Part shown: piece after piece, positions 26,907 through 35,393 of the stretch
How positions within the stretch are numbered: position 1 is the first letter of the stretch
Layout: every line of letters starts with the position of its first letter
Assembly (NCBI RefSeq): GCF_025146565.1
Contig: NZ_CP102258.1
Location: forward strand, 2,574,001-2,638,000
Direction of reading: 5' to 3'
DNA length: 64,000 nt
From: Bacteroides eggerthii
GTDB lineage: Bacteria > Bacteroidota > Bacteroidia > Bacteroidales > Bacteroidaceae
Notes under the pieces: generated by a model
The model's database searches: none
What the model was told of the DNA's origin: nothing
What the model saw: only the letters and a program-made list of their open reading frames with translations
Made by a program: the position numbers and the translations under genes

Positions 26907-26914
26907 TATCTTTG
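26907..26914 (+). promoter_or_regulatory. Promoter -7 box of the ABC-exporter operon
   Basis: TATCTTTG on the plus strand, 28 bp before the tolC start codon at 26943. A TTG at 26882-26884 is the nearest -33 candidate, with a slightly long 22-bp spacer. The region is shared with the divergent AraC-type gene. Confidence 0.55.
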
Positions 26915-26942
26915 CATTGGCTAAAATAAATAAGAAACAGAT

Positions 26943-28211
26943 ATGAATATGAAACAAGCGATTTTCTCTTTAGTTTTCCTGCTTGCAGCTACATGGGCGC
27001 ATGCCCAGCTTACCTTGGATGAATGTCAGCGCGGGGCGCAGGCGAATTATCCGTTAGTACGTCAGTATGGATTGATAGAAAAGGCACGCGAATATGATCT
27101 GTCTAATGCCGGAAAGGGATATTTGCCCCAGTTTTCCCTGTCGGGTAAGGCTACCTATCAAAGTGATATAACCGAACTGCCTGTCGAGATACCGGGAGTC
27201 AATATAAAGACTGCTCCAAAAGACCAGTATCAGGTGATGCTCGAACTGCAACAGACCATTTGGGACGGTGGGGATATCCGTAACCGGAAACGCCTTACAC
27301 GTGCGGCATCGGATGTAGATATGGAAAAGCAGCATGTAGATATGTATGCCTTGAACGACCGTATCAACCAGCTATTCTTCGGTATATTGCTGCTGGACGA
27401 ACAACTGAAGCAGAATCAACTCTTGCAGGATGATTTGGGAAGAACACATAAGCAGGTGTCAAACTATATAATAAACGGTATAGCTACTCAAAGCGATTTG
27501 GATGCCGTCAGCGTGGAGCAACTCAATACCAAACAACGCCGTATCGAATTGGAGACATCACGCCAGGCATACATAAATATGCTTTCTGCTTTTATTGGAA
27601 AGGAAATTCCTGCCGGGACCATTTTACAGAAGCCTGTTCCGGAAGATTCGAACGGTATGGGAACCGGAATAAATAATCGTCCGGAACTGCGCCTCTTCGA
27701 TGCGCAAGGAGAACAGCTAAGAGTGCAGGAAGCTATGTTGAATGTAAGACTGATGCCTCGTTTCGGACTGTTTGTACAGGGCGCTTATGGCAATCCGGGA
27801 TTGAATATGCTGAAAGATGAATTTAATGCGTTCTATATGGCAGGTGTACGTATGTCATGGAACTTTGGTAGCCTGTATACTTTAAAGAACGACCGCCGCA
27901 GGATAGACAATAGCCGCCGGCAGATAGAAACAGGTAGAGATGTATTCCTTTTCAATACCCGCTTGCAGGCTACACAGCAGGATGCAGATGTAATATCCAT
28001 GCGCAGGAAAATGGCAGATGATGATGAAATCATCCGTTTGCGTGAAAATATCCGTCGTGCAGCTGAGGCTAAGGTGGAAAACGGGACGCTGACTGTTACC
28101 GATATGCTTCGTGAAATAACCAATGAGAATTTGGCGCGTCAAACCAAGGCGTTGCATGAAGTGCAACTGCTGATGAACATCTGGCAACTGAAATATACAT
28201 TGAATAATTAA
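26943..28211 (+). CDS. Outer-membrane efflux channel, TolC family (second copy)
   Basis: TolC-family protein, 422 residues, with a signal peptide ending in WAHAQ followed by LTLDECQRGAQANYPLVRQ. Long heptad-rich helices and the duplicated layout fit an outer-membrane duct. Here it leads a plus-strand set with an adaptor, a double ATPase and two permeases, so it probably serves the ABC exporter rather than the RND pump. It has only distant similarity to the TolC gene at 20176. The next gene starts 31 bp downstream. Confidence 0.88.
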   Translation: MNMKQAIFSLVFLLAATWAHAQLTLDECQRGAQANYPLVRQYGLIEKAREYDLSNAGKGYLPQFSLSGKATYQSDITELPVEIPGVNIKTAPKDQYQVMLELQQTIWDGGDIRNRKRLTRAASDVDMEKQHVDMYALNDRINQLFFGILLLDEQLKQNQLLQDDLGRTHKQVSNYIINGIATQSDLDAVSVEQLNTKQRRIELETSRQAYINMLSAFIGKEIPAGTILQKPVPEDSNGMGTGINNRPELRLFDAQGEQLRVQEAMLNVRLMPRFGLFVQGAYGNPGLNMLKDEFNAFYMAGVRMSWNFGSLYTLKNDRRRIDNSRRQIETGRDVFLFNTRLQATQQDADVISMRRKMADDDEIIRLRENIRRAAEAKVENGTLTVTDMLREITNENLARQTKALHEVQLLMNIWQLKYTLNN

Positions 28212-28242
28212 GAATTTTCTAATAACAATAAAACCATATAAT

Positions 28243-29133
28243 ATGAAATCGTTTAAATTATTTCCGGTTCTGCTTTTTTTTACAGCTTGTGGCAGCGGCA
28301 TCCCGAAATATGACGCTACGGGAACTTTTGAAGCTACCGATGTGATAGTCTCTGCCGAAGCCACCGGAAAGATACTCACTTTGGATGTGGAAGAAGGTAC
28401 AACATTGAGGGCCGGACAGGAAGTCGGTGTCATTGATACTGTTCAGCTTTATCTCAAAAAGCTTCAGTTGGAGGCGAATGTCAAATCTGTGGAAGGGCAG
28501 CGCCCTGATATTCTGAAACAGGTGGCGGCCACTAAAGAACAGATTGTTCAGGCACAACGCGAACGTGACCGCGTGTACAATCTGCTTCGTGTGGGTGCGG
28601 CCAATCAAAAACAGTTGGATGACGCCGAATCGCTGCTTGAGGTACTTCGCAAACAACTCGCAGCTCAGAACTCCACCTTGCAGAACAGTGACCAGAGCCT
28701 GACGTGGCAAAGTTCATCGGTAGGCGTTCAGGTGGCACAGATTCAGGACCAACTAAAGAAATGTCATATTGCTTCCCCTCTGACGGGAACTGTCCTTGCC
28801 AAATATGCGGAAGCGGGAGAACTGGCGGCGCCGGGAACCCCGCTATTCAAGGTTGCCGATATGGAGCAAGTTTATCTGCGTGCCTATATCACTTCCGAAC
28901 AGCTGTCCGAGGTGAAGCTGGGACAGAAAGTAACGGTCTATTCGGACTACGGCAAGGAGGTCCGGAAAGAATATCCGGGCGTTGTCACTTGGATTTCGGA
29001 CAGTTCCGAGTTTACTCCGAAAACCATTCTAACGAAGGATGAACGCGCCAATCTGGTATATGCTGTTAAAGTGGCTGTGAAGAATGACGGCATGCTGAAA
29101 ATAGGAATGTATGGAGGAGTAGAGTTCAAGTGA
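28243..29133 (+). CDS. Periplasmic adaptor lipoprotein, YbhG/HlyD-like
   Basis: Membrane fusion protein of 296 residues with a lipobox (FFTAC, Cys16). Two lipoyl-like halves (TGKILTLDVEEGTTLRAGQE and IASPLTGTVLAKYAEAGE) flank a coiled-coil of about 100 residues rich in Gln and Leu. The context, an ABC double ATPase followed by two ABC-2 permeases, matches the YbhGFSR layout. It would link the inner-membrane permeases to the TolC protein encoded just upstream. Confidence 0.88.
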   Translation: MKSFKLFPVLLFFTACGSGIPKYDATGTFEATDVIVSAEATGKILTLDVEEGTTLRAGQEVGVIDTVQLYLKKLQLEANVKSVEGQRPDILKQVAATKEQIVQAQRERDRVYNLLRVGAANQKQLDDAESLLEVLRKQLAAQNSTLQNSDQSLTWQSSSVGVQVAQIQDQLKKCHIASPLTGTVLAKYAEAGELAAPGTPLFKVADMEQVYLRAYITSEQLSEVKLGQKVTVYSDYGKEVRKEYPGVVTWISDSSEFTPKTILTKDERANLVYAVKVAVKNDGMLKIGMYGGVEFK

Positions 29134-29194
29134 TTGATGCTATGCAGCCGGCGTTGGGGTAAGTCACCGTTTATAATTAAAATTCAATAACAGT

Positions 29195-30655
29195 ATGAGT
29201 TCTGCAGTAACTGTCAATAATGTATTTAAACGTTACGGCCGGGTGGAAGCCTTGCAAGGTGTTTCATTGTCTGTCGAGCCGGGTGAGCTTTTCGGCATCA
29301 TCGGTCCTGACGGTGCGGGGAAGACATCCCTGTTCCGTATTCTCACCACTTTGCTGCTTGCCGATGAAGGCACAGCTACGGTTTGCGGACTGGATACGGC
29401 GAAGGACTATAAAGCTATTCGCGAGCGGGTAGGATATATGCCCGGACGGTTCTCGCTCTATCAGGATCTGACGGTAGAAGAAAACCTGAATTTCTTTGCT
29501 ACGGTTTTCCATACCACCATTGAGGAAAATTATGATTTGGTACGCGACATCTACCGGCAGATAGAACCTTTTCGCAATCGTCGTGCGGGGGCTTTGTCCG
29601 GTGGTATGAAGCAGAAACTTGCTCTTAGTTGCGCGCTTATCCATAAACCGGATGTTCTTTTTCTGGATGAACCGACTACCGGTGTAGACCCTGTCTCGCG
29701 TAAGGAGTTTTGGGAAATGCTTCGCCGTCTCAGGGAACAGGGCATTACCATTATCGCGTCTACTCCAATTATTGACGAGGCACGTCAGTGCGACCGTATC
29801 GCTTTCATCAATGAAGGGAGGATACGTGGTATTGATACTCCCGACCGTATTCTGAAACAGTTTGCAGACATCCTTTGTCCTGCGGGACTTTTGCACGAAA
29901 AAGCGGATAATTGTGAGAGCTACGTAATTGAAGTAGACGGATTGACGAAACGTTTTGGCAGTTTTACAGCTGTCGACCATATTTCTTTTAAAGTGCGTCA
30001 AGGTGAAATCTTTGGTTTTTTGGGTGCTAACGGAGCCGGTAAGACCACTGCCATGCGCATGCTCACCGGATTGAGTCATCCCACCGAGGGCAAAGCCAGG
30101 GTAGCCGGTTTCAATGTCGCCACCCGGTCCGAGGATGTGAAGAGGAATATCGGCTATATGAGTCAGAAGTTTTCATTATACGAAGATCTCAAAGTATGGG
30201 AGAATATTCGCCTTTTTGCCGGTATATACGGAATTCCCGAACCGGAGATTGCTCCCAGAACAGACGAGTTGTTGCTACGTTTAGGATTGGAAAAAGAACG
30301 TGATACATTGGTGAAAAATCTGCCGTTGGGATGGAAACAGAAGCTTGCTTTCTCTGTGTCCATTTTTCATCATCCTAAGATTGTGTTTCTGGATGAGCCG
30401 ACGGGAGGAGTTGATCCTGCTACTCGCCGCCAGTTTTGGGAACTGATCTATCAGGCTGCCGATCAAGGTATCACCGTTTTTGTCACTACCCATTTTATGG
30501 ATGAGGCGGAGTATTGCGACCGTATATCTATCATGGTGGATGGAGTGATTCGTGCGCTCGACACGCCCGACAGGCTGAAACGACAGTTCGGAGTTGAGAC
30601 AATGGATGATGTTTTCCAACAGCTGGCTCGTGAGGCTGTAAGGACGGCGGATTGA
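29195..30655 (+). CDS. ABC exporter double ATPase, YbhF-like
   Basis: Two ABC ATPase domains in one chain, 486 residues. Domain 1 has Walker A GPDGAGKTS (37-45), signature LSGGMKQ and Walker B FLDEPTTG, but its H-loop reads STPIIDEA with Pro in place of His. Domain 2 has Walker A GANGAGKTT and H-loop TTHFMDEA, but a poor signature LPLGWKQ. One composite ATP site is therefore canonical and the other degenerate, a pattern I recall as normal for YbhF-type proteins. It powers the two permeases that follow 39 bp downstream. Confidence 0.92.
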   Translation: MSSAVTVNNVFKRYGRVEALQGVSLSVEPGELFGIIGPDGAGKTSLFRILTTLLLADEGTATVCGLDTAKDYKAIRERVGYMPGRFSLYQDLTVEENLNFFATVFHTTIEENYDLVRDIYRQIEPFRNRRAGALSGGMKQKLALSCALIHKPDVLFLDEPTTGVDPVSRKEFWEMLRRLREQGITIIASTPIIDEARQCDRIAFINEGRIRGIDTPDRILKQFADILCPAGLLHEKADNCESYVIEVDGLTKRFGSFTAVDHISFKVRQGEIFGFLGANGAGKTTAMRMLTGLSHPTEGKARVAGFNVATRSEDVKRNIGYMSQKFSLYEDLKVWENIRLFAGIYGIPEPEIAPRTDELLLRLGLEKERDTLVKNLPLGWKQKLAFSVSIFHHPKIVFLDEPTGGVDPATRRQFWELIYQAADQGITVFVTTHFMDEAEYCDRISIMVDGVIRALDTPDRLKRQFGVETMDDVFQQLAREAVRTAD

Positions 30656-30694
30656 TATTAGATATAAGACTTAAAAACAGATTGCGATATAACC

Positions 30695-31798
30695 ATGAAA
30701 CAATTCATAGCTTTTGTCCGAAAAGAATTCTTCCATATCTTCCGCGATCGGCGTACGATGCTGATCCTGCTGGGTATGCCCATTGTGCAGATCATTCTTT
30801 TCGGCTTTGCCATTACTACCGAAGTAAAGAATGTGCGTGTTGCCGTTCTCGATCCTTCCAATGATGTCGTAACTCGGCAAATCATCGATCGTGTGGATGC
30901 TAGTGAGTACTTTACTGTTATCCGCAGCTTGTATTCTCCCGAAGAAGCGGATCATTTTTTTAGGAAGGGCGATATTGATATGGCAATTGTTTTTAGCGAA
31001 CATTTCTCGGATCATCTCTATACCGGTGAGGCAGAAGTACAGATAATCTCCGATGCCACCGATCCCAATATGGCTACCATGCAAGCCGGATATGCTGCAA
31101 ATATCATATCCATGACCGGACAAGAAATGCTTCCGCCCGGAGTACGCACATCTGCAATTGTTCCTCAAGTCAAGTTGCTTTATAATCCGCAGATGAAGAG
31201 TGCATATAATTTTGTTCCCGGTGTTATGGGACTTATCCTGATGATGATTTGTGCAATGATGACTTCTATCTCCATTGTGCGTGAGAAGGAGACGGGAACG
31301 ATGGAAGTGTTGTTGGTTTCCCCGGTAAAGCCCCTGTTTATCATTCTTGCCAAGGCAGTGCCGTACTTCGTGTTGTCGTTTGTCAACCTGATTACGATAT
31401 TATTGCTTTCGGTCTATGTGCTCCATGTTCCGGTTGCAGGCAGCTTGTTTTGGTTGGTGGTCGTATCGCTGCTTTTCATATTCGTATCACTGGCTTTGGG
31501 ATTGCTCATCTCTACTGTTACTCACACGCAGGTAGCCGCCATGCTGGTGTCCGGACTAATGCTGATGATGCCCACAATGTTGCTTTCGGGTATGATATTC
31601 CCTGTTGAGAGCATGCCTGTCATTTTGCAAAGCATTTCCACTGTGATTCCCGCACGTTGGTATATTCAGGCTGTGCGTAAACTGATGATAGAGGGAGTGG
31701 ATATATCACTGGTGCTGACCGAGATCGGTATACTGGCTGTTATGGCGGTTCTGTTGATAACCGTTAGTTTCAAGAAGTTCAAGAACAGGCTGGAATGA
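30695..31798 (+). CDS. ABC-2 type permease, first subunit
   Basis: Inner-membrane permease of 367 residues with one N-terminal helix (MLILLGMPIVQIILFGFAIT), a periplasmic domain of about 150 residues, and five C-terminal helices from about residue 175. The segment SIVREKETGTMEVLLVSP is the cytoplasmic signature of the ABC-2 family. It would pair with the next gene as a heterodimer. Exported substrates of such systems include drugs and cations; this one is unknown. Confidence 0.88.
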   Translation: MKQFIAFVRKEFFHIFRDRRTMLILLGMPIVQIILFGFAITTEVKNVRVAVLDPSNDVVTRQIIDRVDASEYFTVIRSLYSPEEADHFFRKGDIDMAIVFSEHFSDHLYTGEAEVQIISDATDPNMATMQAGYAANIISMTGQEMLPPGVRTSAIVPQVKLLYNPQMKSAYNFVPGVMGLILMMICAMMTSISIVREKETGTMEVLLVSPVKPLFIILAKAVPYFVLSFVNLITILLLSVYVLHVPVAGSLFWLVVVSLLFIFVSLALGLLISTVTHTQVAAMLVSGLMLMMPTMLLSGMIFPVESMPVILQSISTVIPARWYIQAVRKLMIEGVDISLVLTEIGILAVMAVLLITVSFKKFKNRLE

Positions 31799-31836
31799 AG
31801 TAATTTCAATTATAACAATTAGTAGTAAATACCTCT

Positions 31837-32952
31837 ATGATTAAGTATTTGATAGAAAAAGAATTCAAGCAGATGCTCCGCAACTCATTCTTGCCAAAGC
31901 TGATTTTCATATTTCCATGTATGATTATGATATTGATGCCTTGGGCTGCCAACTTGGAGATAAAGAATATAAATCTGAATATTGTGGATAACGATCATAG
32001 CGTTGTATCCCGTCGCCTGGTAGACAAGATTAGAGCTTCTACCTATTTTCGTCTGACAGCGCTTCCGGCTACTTACGATGAGGCTTTGCTCGGTATTGAA
32101 GCGGGCACAGCAGATGTCATTTTGGAGATACCCTATGATTTTGAAAAAGATTGGATAAACGGTAAAGCTCCTCGTTTGCTCGTCGCAGCCAATGCGGTGA
32201 ACGGAACAAAAGGGAGTCTGGGAGGTTCTTATCTGTCTTCCATCATCAGCGATTATTCTCGTGAACTGATGTCGGAAGTACCTGTAAAAGCATTAACAGG
32301 CAAGCCGCTTCCCCGTATCAGTGTTTCTACCTTGAACCTCTATAATCCTACTTTGAACTATAAGCTTTTCATGATTCCTGCATTAATGGTTATGTTGCTG
32401 ACGCTGATTTGCGGCTTTCTTCCCGCACTCAATGTAGTGGGAGAGAAAGAGGCGGGGACTATTGAACAAATCAATGTGACACCGGTCAATAAATTCACAT
32501 TTATTGCGGCCAAGCTGATACCTTATTGGCTGATAGGCTTTGTTGTGCTTACCATTTGTTTTGTACTCGCTTGGTTGCTATATGGTATTTTACCTGCCGG
32601 ACATTTTCTTACTATTTATGTTTTTGCACTGGTGTTTCTGCCGGTTGTTTCCGGTTTTGGACTGGTCATATCCAATCATTCGGCAACGTTACAGCAAGCC
32701 ATGTTTGTCATGTGGTTTTTTATGCTCGTCCTTATTTTGATGAGTGGTCTTTTTACTCCTATTCATAGTATGCCCGAATGGGCACAATGGATTACCCGTA
32801 TAAATCCATTGAGGTATTTTGTTGAGGTGATGCGTACAATATATCTTCGCGGCGGTGGCTTGGCCGAACTGTTTCCTCAATTAGGAGCCTTGCTGATTTT
32901 TGCCATAGTTGCTAATATTTGGGCTGTGAGAAGTTACAGGAAAAGTAGCTGA
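31837..32952 (+). CDS. ABC-2 type permease, second subunit
   Basis: Paralogue of the preceding gene, 371 residues, with the same layout: N-terminal helix, periplasmic domain, then membrane segments from about residue 175. The family motif appears as VVGEKEAGTIEQINVTPV. It is the last gene of the exporter operon. A 15-bp hairpin starts 5 bp after its stop codon. Confidence 0.88.
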   Translation: MIKYLIEKEFKQMLRNSFLPKLIFIFPCMIMILMPWAANLEIKNINLNIVDNDHSVVSRRLVDKIRASTYFRLTALPATYDEALLGIEAGTADVILEIPYDFEKDWINGKAPRLLVAANAVNGTKGSLGGSYLSSIISDYSRELMSEVPVKALTGKPLPRISVSTLNLYNPTLNYKLFMIPALMVMLLTLICGFLPALNVVGEKEAGTIEQINVTPVNKFTFIAAKLIPYWLIGFVVLTICFVLAWLLYGILPAGHFLTIYVFALVFLPVVSGFGLVISNHSATLQQAMFVMWFFMLVLILMSGLFTPIHSMPEWAQWITRINPLRYFVEVMRTIYLRGGGLAELFPQLGALLIFAIVANIWAVRSYRKSS

Positions 32953-32956
32953 TTTT

Positions 32957-32992
32957 GGAAATTAACTTCGTGTTTGTACGAAGTTAATTTCC
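32957..32992 (+). terminator. 15-bp hairpin behind the exporter operon
   Basis: GGAAATTAACTTCGT and its exact complement enclose a 6-nt loop directly after the permease stop. No T-run follows, so terminator function is only probable. The right arm is also the first unit of the GTTAA array. Confidence 0.55.
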
Positions 32993-33060
32993 TATTGATA
33001 CGAAGTTAATACTTTGCACTATATAAAGTTAACTTCTTGCATGATTGGATGTTAACTTTT
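32977..33060. repeat. Four GTTAA units at 22-23 bp spacing
   Basis: GTTAA occurs at 32983, 33005, 33028 and 33051, and the first two copies share the longer ACGAAGTTAAT. GAAGTTAA at 33002 and TTAACTTC at 33029 also form an inverted pair. The spacing is close to two helix turns. Function is unknown. Confidence 0.5.
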
Positions 33061-33286
33061 TGTTCTCTCCTTTTTTAACTCATTTTGCATATTTTAGTGC
33101 TTCGTGAAGTGAATTGTTTTTTGTCGACTTTTTAGCGTAAATAATTAACGAGGTAAAATGTCCTGAATAGCGAATTCGGCTTTTCATGGAAAAGTGGGTA
33201 AATACTGAATGGAATTAAATAGTGGAAAATATGTGTAATTGTTGGCAATTATTTGTATTTCAGAAAAATATGTGAATGATAAAAGG

Positions 33287-33308
33287 TGTTTTTTAAACGT
33301 TCGTTTAA
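33287..33308 (+). repeat. Left inverted repeat of the capsule promoter inversion (IR-L)
   Basis: 22 bp with core AAACGTTCGTTTAA. It is matched in opposite orientation at 33494-33515 with a single mismatch (AAACG against AGACG). It resembles the recombination sites flanking capsule promoters in Bacteroides fragilis. Confidence 0.85.
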
Positions 33309-33493
33309 TGGACGCAAAGATAACCTGTATTTTTGAAACAAGCAAAATGTTCAATAAAAATATTTTCATAAATTATCGGTTATAGGCATAACGCATTGTC
33401 TATTAGTTTTTTGAATCGAACTTCATTCATCCTTATTTTTTGCAAATTTCTAAGTGTTTCTTCCCCTTCTCTTTTCTAAAATATTGACGTTTT
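33309..33493. promoter_or_regulatory. Invertible promoter segment of the capsule locus, apparently OFF
   Basis: 185 bp bounded by the 22-bp inverted repeats. In B. fragilis, segments of this size carry capsule promoters and are flipped by a Mpi-type serine recombinase. The best promoter inside points left, away from upxY, so this copy reads as OFF. A weaker plus-strand candidate (TTTG at 33410, TATTTTTTG at 33434) is off-consensus by one base. The recombinase is not in this window. Confidence 0.8.
33315..33346 (-). promoter_or_regulatory. Capsule promoter, facing away from the capsule genes
   Basis: On the minus strand: TTTG (33343-33346), a 20-bp spacer, then TATCTTTG (33315-33322), a perfect Bacteroidetes promoter. 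Transcription would start at about IR-L. After inversion it would start near IR-R, about 200 bp before upxY. Confidence 0.8.
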
Positions 33494-33515
33494 TTAAACG
33501 AACGTCTAAAAAACA
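33494..33515 (-). repeat. Right inverted repeat of the capsule promoter inversion (IR-R)
   Basis: Reverse-complement partner of 33287-33308, 21 of 22 bases identical. It marks the downstream end of the invertible segment. About 190 bp of untranslated leader, the likely target of UpxY, separate it from upxY. Confidence 0.85.
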
Positions 33516-33708
33516 GTTTTTGTGTTATAATCCGTTTGTTTACAGTAGTTTACTTGTACAAAAATGTACAACTACAGAGCAATCATAGGTGAGAGGGGCA
33601 CAAAGCTTGCCGTATTCTATATAAAGTGTCTGCAATTGATTGGAATTCAAGCATCTGCGAGGGTTTCAAAGCCCCGGGAGAACGCCCTTTTCTGAAACTG
33701 GCCTATAA
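33516..33708 (+). promoter_or_regulatory. Capsule operon leader
   Basis: Untranslated sequence between the invertible segment and upxY. In B. fragilis the UpxY proteins act on the leader of their own operon to prevent premature termination. I see no strong hairpin or ops-like element that I can define here. Confidence 0.5.
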
Positions 33709-34245
33709 ATGGAAACAGAGAAAGAGACCGAATTATGGTATGCCATGCGTGCCACCTACCGCAGAGAGCCGGATGCTGTACGCTTACTTGGCAAGGAGAA
33801 TATGGATTGTTTCGTCCCCATGCAGTATAAGGTGACGGTTAAGAAAGGTAAGAAGGTCCGTATTCTGGTTCCTGTGATACACAATCTGATATTTGTTCAT
33901 GCCTGTCCTTCTGCTCTGAAACGTGTCAAGTCTAAAGTTACTTATTTACAATATATCACCGATACCCGCAGTGGTGAGAAAATCATCATCCCGGATAATG
34001 AGATGCGTCGTTTCATAGCAGTGGCGGGGACTTACAGCGACCAGCTTCTGTACTTCCAGCCCGAAGAGGTAAACTTATCCAAAGGAACAAAAGTCCGTAT
34101 CACAGGTGGTGACTTCGAGGGTCAGGAAGGTATCTTCCTGAAAGTGAAGGGAGCACGTGACCGTCGTGTTGTCATTGAGATTCAGGGTGTGATTGCCGTT
34201 GCCATGGCTACTATCCATCCTGAACTGATAGAAGTAATCAAATAA
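33709..34245 (+). CDS. upxY: Capsule transcription antiterminator, UpxY family
   Basis: NusG-like protein of 178 residues, the family length. It has an N-terminal NGN-type domain (ELWYAMRATYRREPDAVR, then LIFVHACPSALKRVK) and a C-terminal KOW motif (LSKGTKVRITGGDFEGQEG). In B. fragilis each capsule operon begins with its own UpxY, which lets RNA polymerase pass the leader. The ATG at 33709 is the first one giving the conserved N-terminus; no clear Shine-Dalgarno is visible, as is common in this phylum. upxZ follows after 56 bp. Confidence 0.93.
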   Translation: METEKETELWYAMRATYRREPDAVRLLGKENMDCFVPMQYKVTVKKGKKVRILVPVIHNLIFVHACPSALKRVKSKVTYLQYITDTRSGEKIIIPDNEMRRFIAVAGTYSDQLLYFQPEEVNLSKGTKVRITGGDFEGQEGIFLKVKGARDRRVVIEIQGVIAVAMATIHPELIEVIK

Positions 34246-34270
34246 TTGATTGTAGATCGTTTTACAGTTG

Positions 34271-34301
34271 TCAATTCATAACTCATAATTTATAATTCAT
34301 T
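34271..34301 (+). repeat. TCATAA-type simple repeat before upxZ
   Basis: Three to four imperfect TCATAA/TCATAATT units fill the 30 bp in front of the upxZ start codon. They resemble the TCATT repeat found inside carA. Confidence 0.45.
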
Positions 34302-34790
34302 ATGTCTCTTTCTGAAGAAACTCTTTCCCTTCAGCGTGCCGCGCACGACCTGATGTATTTGGGTATGGACGGCAGTCCCGTCTACAGCGATGATCTTTCC
34401 CGTCGTAACGGTGAGGTTTACCGTATGACCACAGCTTTGTATAATTCTGGCTTCAAAGGTTCCACTGTTGAAGAACAGGCTAATGTCTGCCTTGCTCTTC
34501 TGATGGGCTACAATGCTTCGTTTATTGATCATGGTGAAAAGCAGGAACATATTCAGGAGATTTTGAATCGCTGTTGGGATATTCTTGAAGTTCTTCCCGT
34601 ATCATTATTGAAACTTCGTTTGCTTACTGCTTGCTATGGTGAAGTTTATGATGAGCCTTTGGCTGATGATGCACGTAAAATTATTGCTGGTTGGGATGAA
34701 AAGATACTTATTGCTGAACAACAAGAAGCTATTGAAGAATTTCAGAATGTGGTGGATAATCCTTATCCGTGGGAATATGTTGACGAATAG
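34302..34790 (+). CDS. upxZ: UpxZ-family inhibitor of heterologous capsule antitermination
   Basis: 162 residues with no enzyme motif. Its position directly behind upxY and its start (a Ser/Glu/Thr-rich helix, then AAHDLMYLGMDGSPVYSDD) identify it as UpxZ. In B. fragilis these proteins block the UpxY proteins of other capsule operons, so that one capsule dominates per cell. Specificity for particular UpxY partners cannot be read here. Confidence 0.88.
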   Translation: MSLSEETLSLQRAAHDLMYLGMDGSPVYSDDLSRRNGEVYRMTTALYNSGFKGSTVEEQANVCLALLMGYNASFIDHGEKQEHIQEILNRCWDILEVLPVSLLKLRLLTACYGEVYDEPLADDARKIIAGWDEKILIAEQQEAIEEFQNVVDNPYPWEYVDE

Positions 34791-34919
34791 AACAAATATG
34801 AATAAACCTTACCCTTGGAAGAAAAAGCGTATATTTGCATATATCTTCTAAGAAATGAGGTAGAAATAGAACAGATGCGAAAATAGCCGATTGGCATACA
34901 AGCCTTTTGAGGAAATACG

Positions 34920-35393
34920 TAAGGATAATGATTGGTTCAGACGGGTACACCTACTTATCTTGTTGACTTGCTGAAACAGAGTGATTATGTTGATTGGTGG
35001 GGTAGAAGTACAGGCATCTGCTTTTTCGGAATATCGTGCGGAGGTAAGAAACCCGCTTCCTATGATTTATCAGAGTGGTAATCTCACAATCAAGGGATAT
35101 GATAAAGAGGTTAGTCTTTATATTTTGGGATTTCCTAATGACGAGGTTCGTTATGGCTTTTTGAATTTCCTGATGCCCTATTATACAAAAGTGTCTGATG
35201 CGGAGACCGGTTTTTATATTGTAAAATTCATGCGTGAGTTGAGGACCGGTAATGTAGATGTTTTCATGGAGCGCCTGAAAGTGTTTTTTGTAGGCATGCC
35301 TTACGAAACACCTTAGATGGGAGGACGTTGGTGAAAGTAGGGGTGAACTTCAGTAAAGAAACGAGTAATGTGGATGAGTATACCATAAGATAG
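34920..35393 (+). pseudogene. Decayed AAA ATPase / PD-(D/E)XK protein gene
   Basis: Pieces of one Bacteroidetes protein family (AAA-ATPase-like with a C-terminal PD-(D/E)XK nuclease domain, formerly DUF1703) lie in different frames. TGTPTYLVDLLKQSDY starts at 34941. A shift follows, then an open frame 34981-35316 with SEYRAEVRNPLPMIYQSG and KGYDKEV. It stops at MPYETP. Only the extreme C-terminus LVKVGVNFSKETSNVDEYT (from 35328) remains after that. The catalytic nuclease part is deleted. Family assignment is from memory of its conserved words. Confidence 0.75.

Noticed and set aside
29195..30655. Asymmetric ATP sites (H-loop Pro in domain 1, poor signature in domain 2)
   Set aside because: Interesting at first sight, but as I recall it YbhF-type double ATPases have the same pattern, so it is not special to this gene.
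33330..33342. Plus-strand TATTTTTG at the left end of the invertible segment as the capsule promoter
   Set aside because: There is no TTTG at the -33 distance, and it sits inside the spacer of the much better minus-strand promoter.
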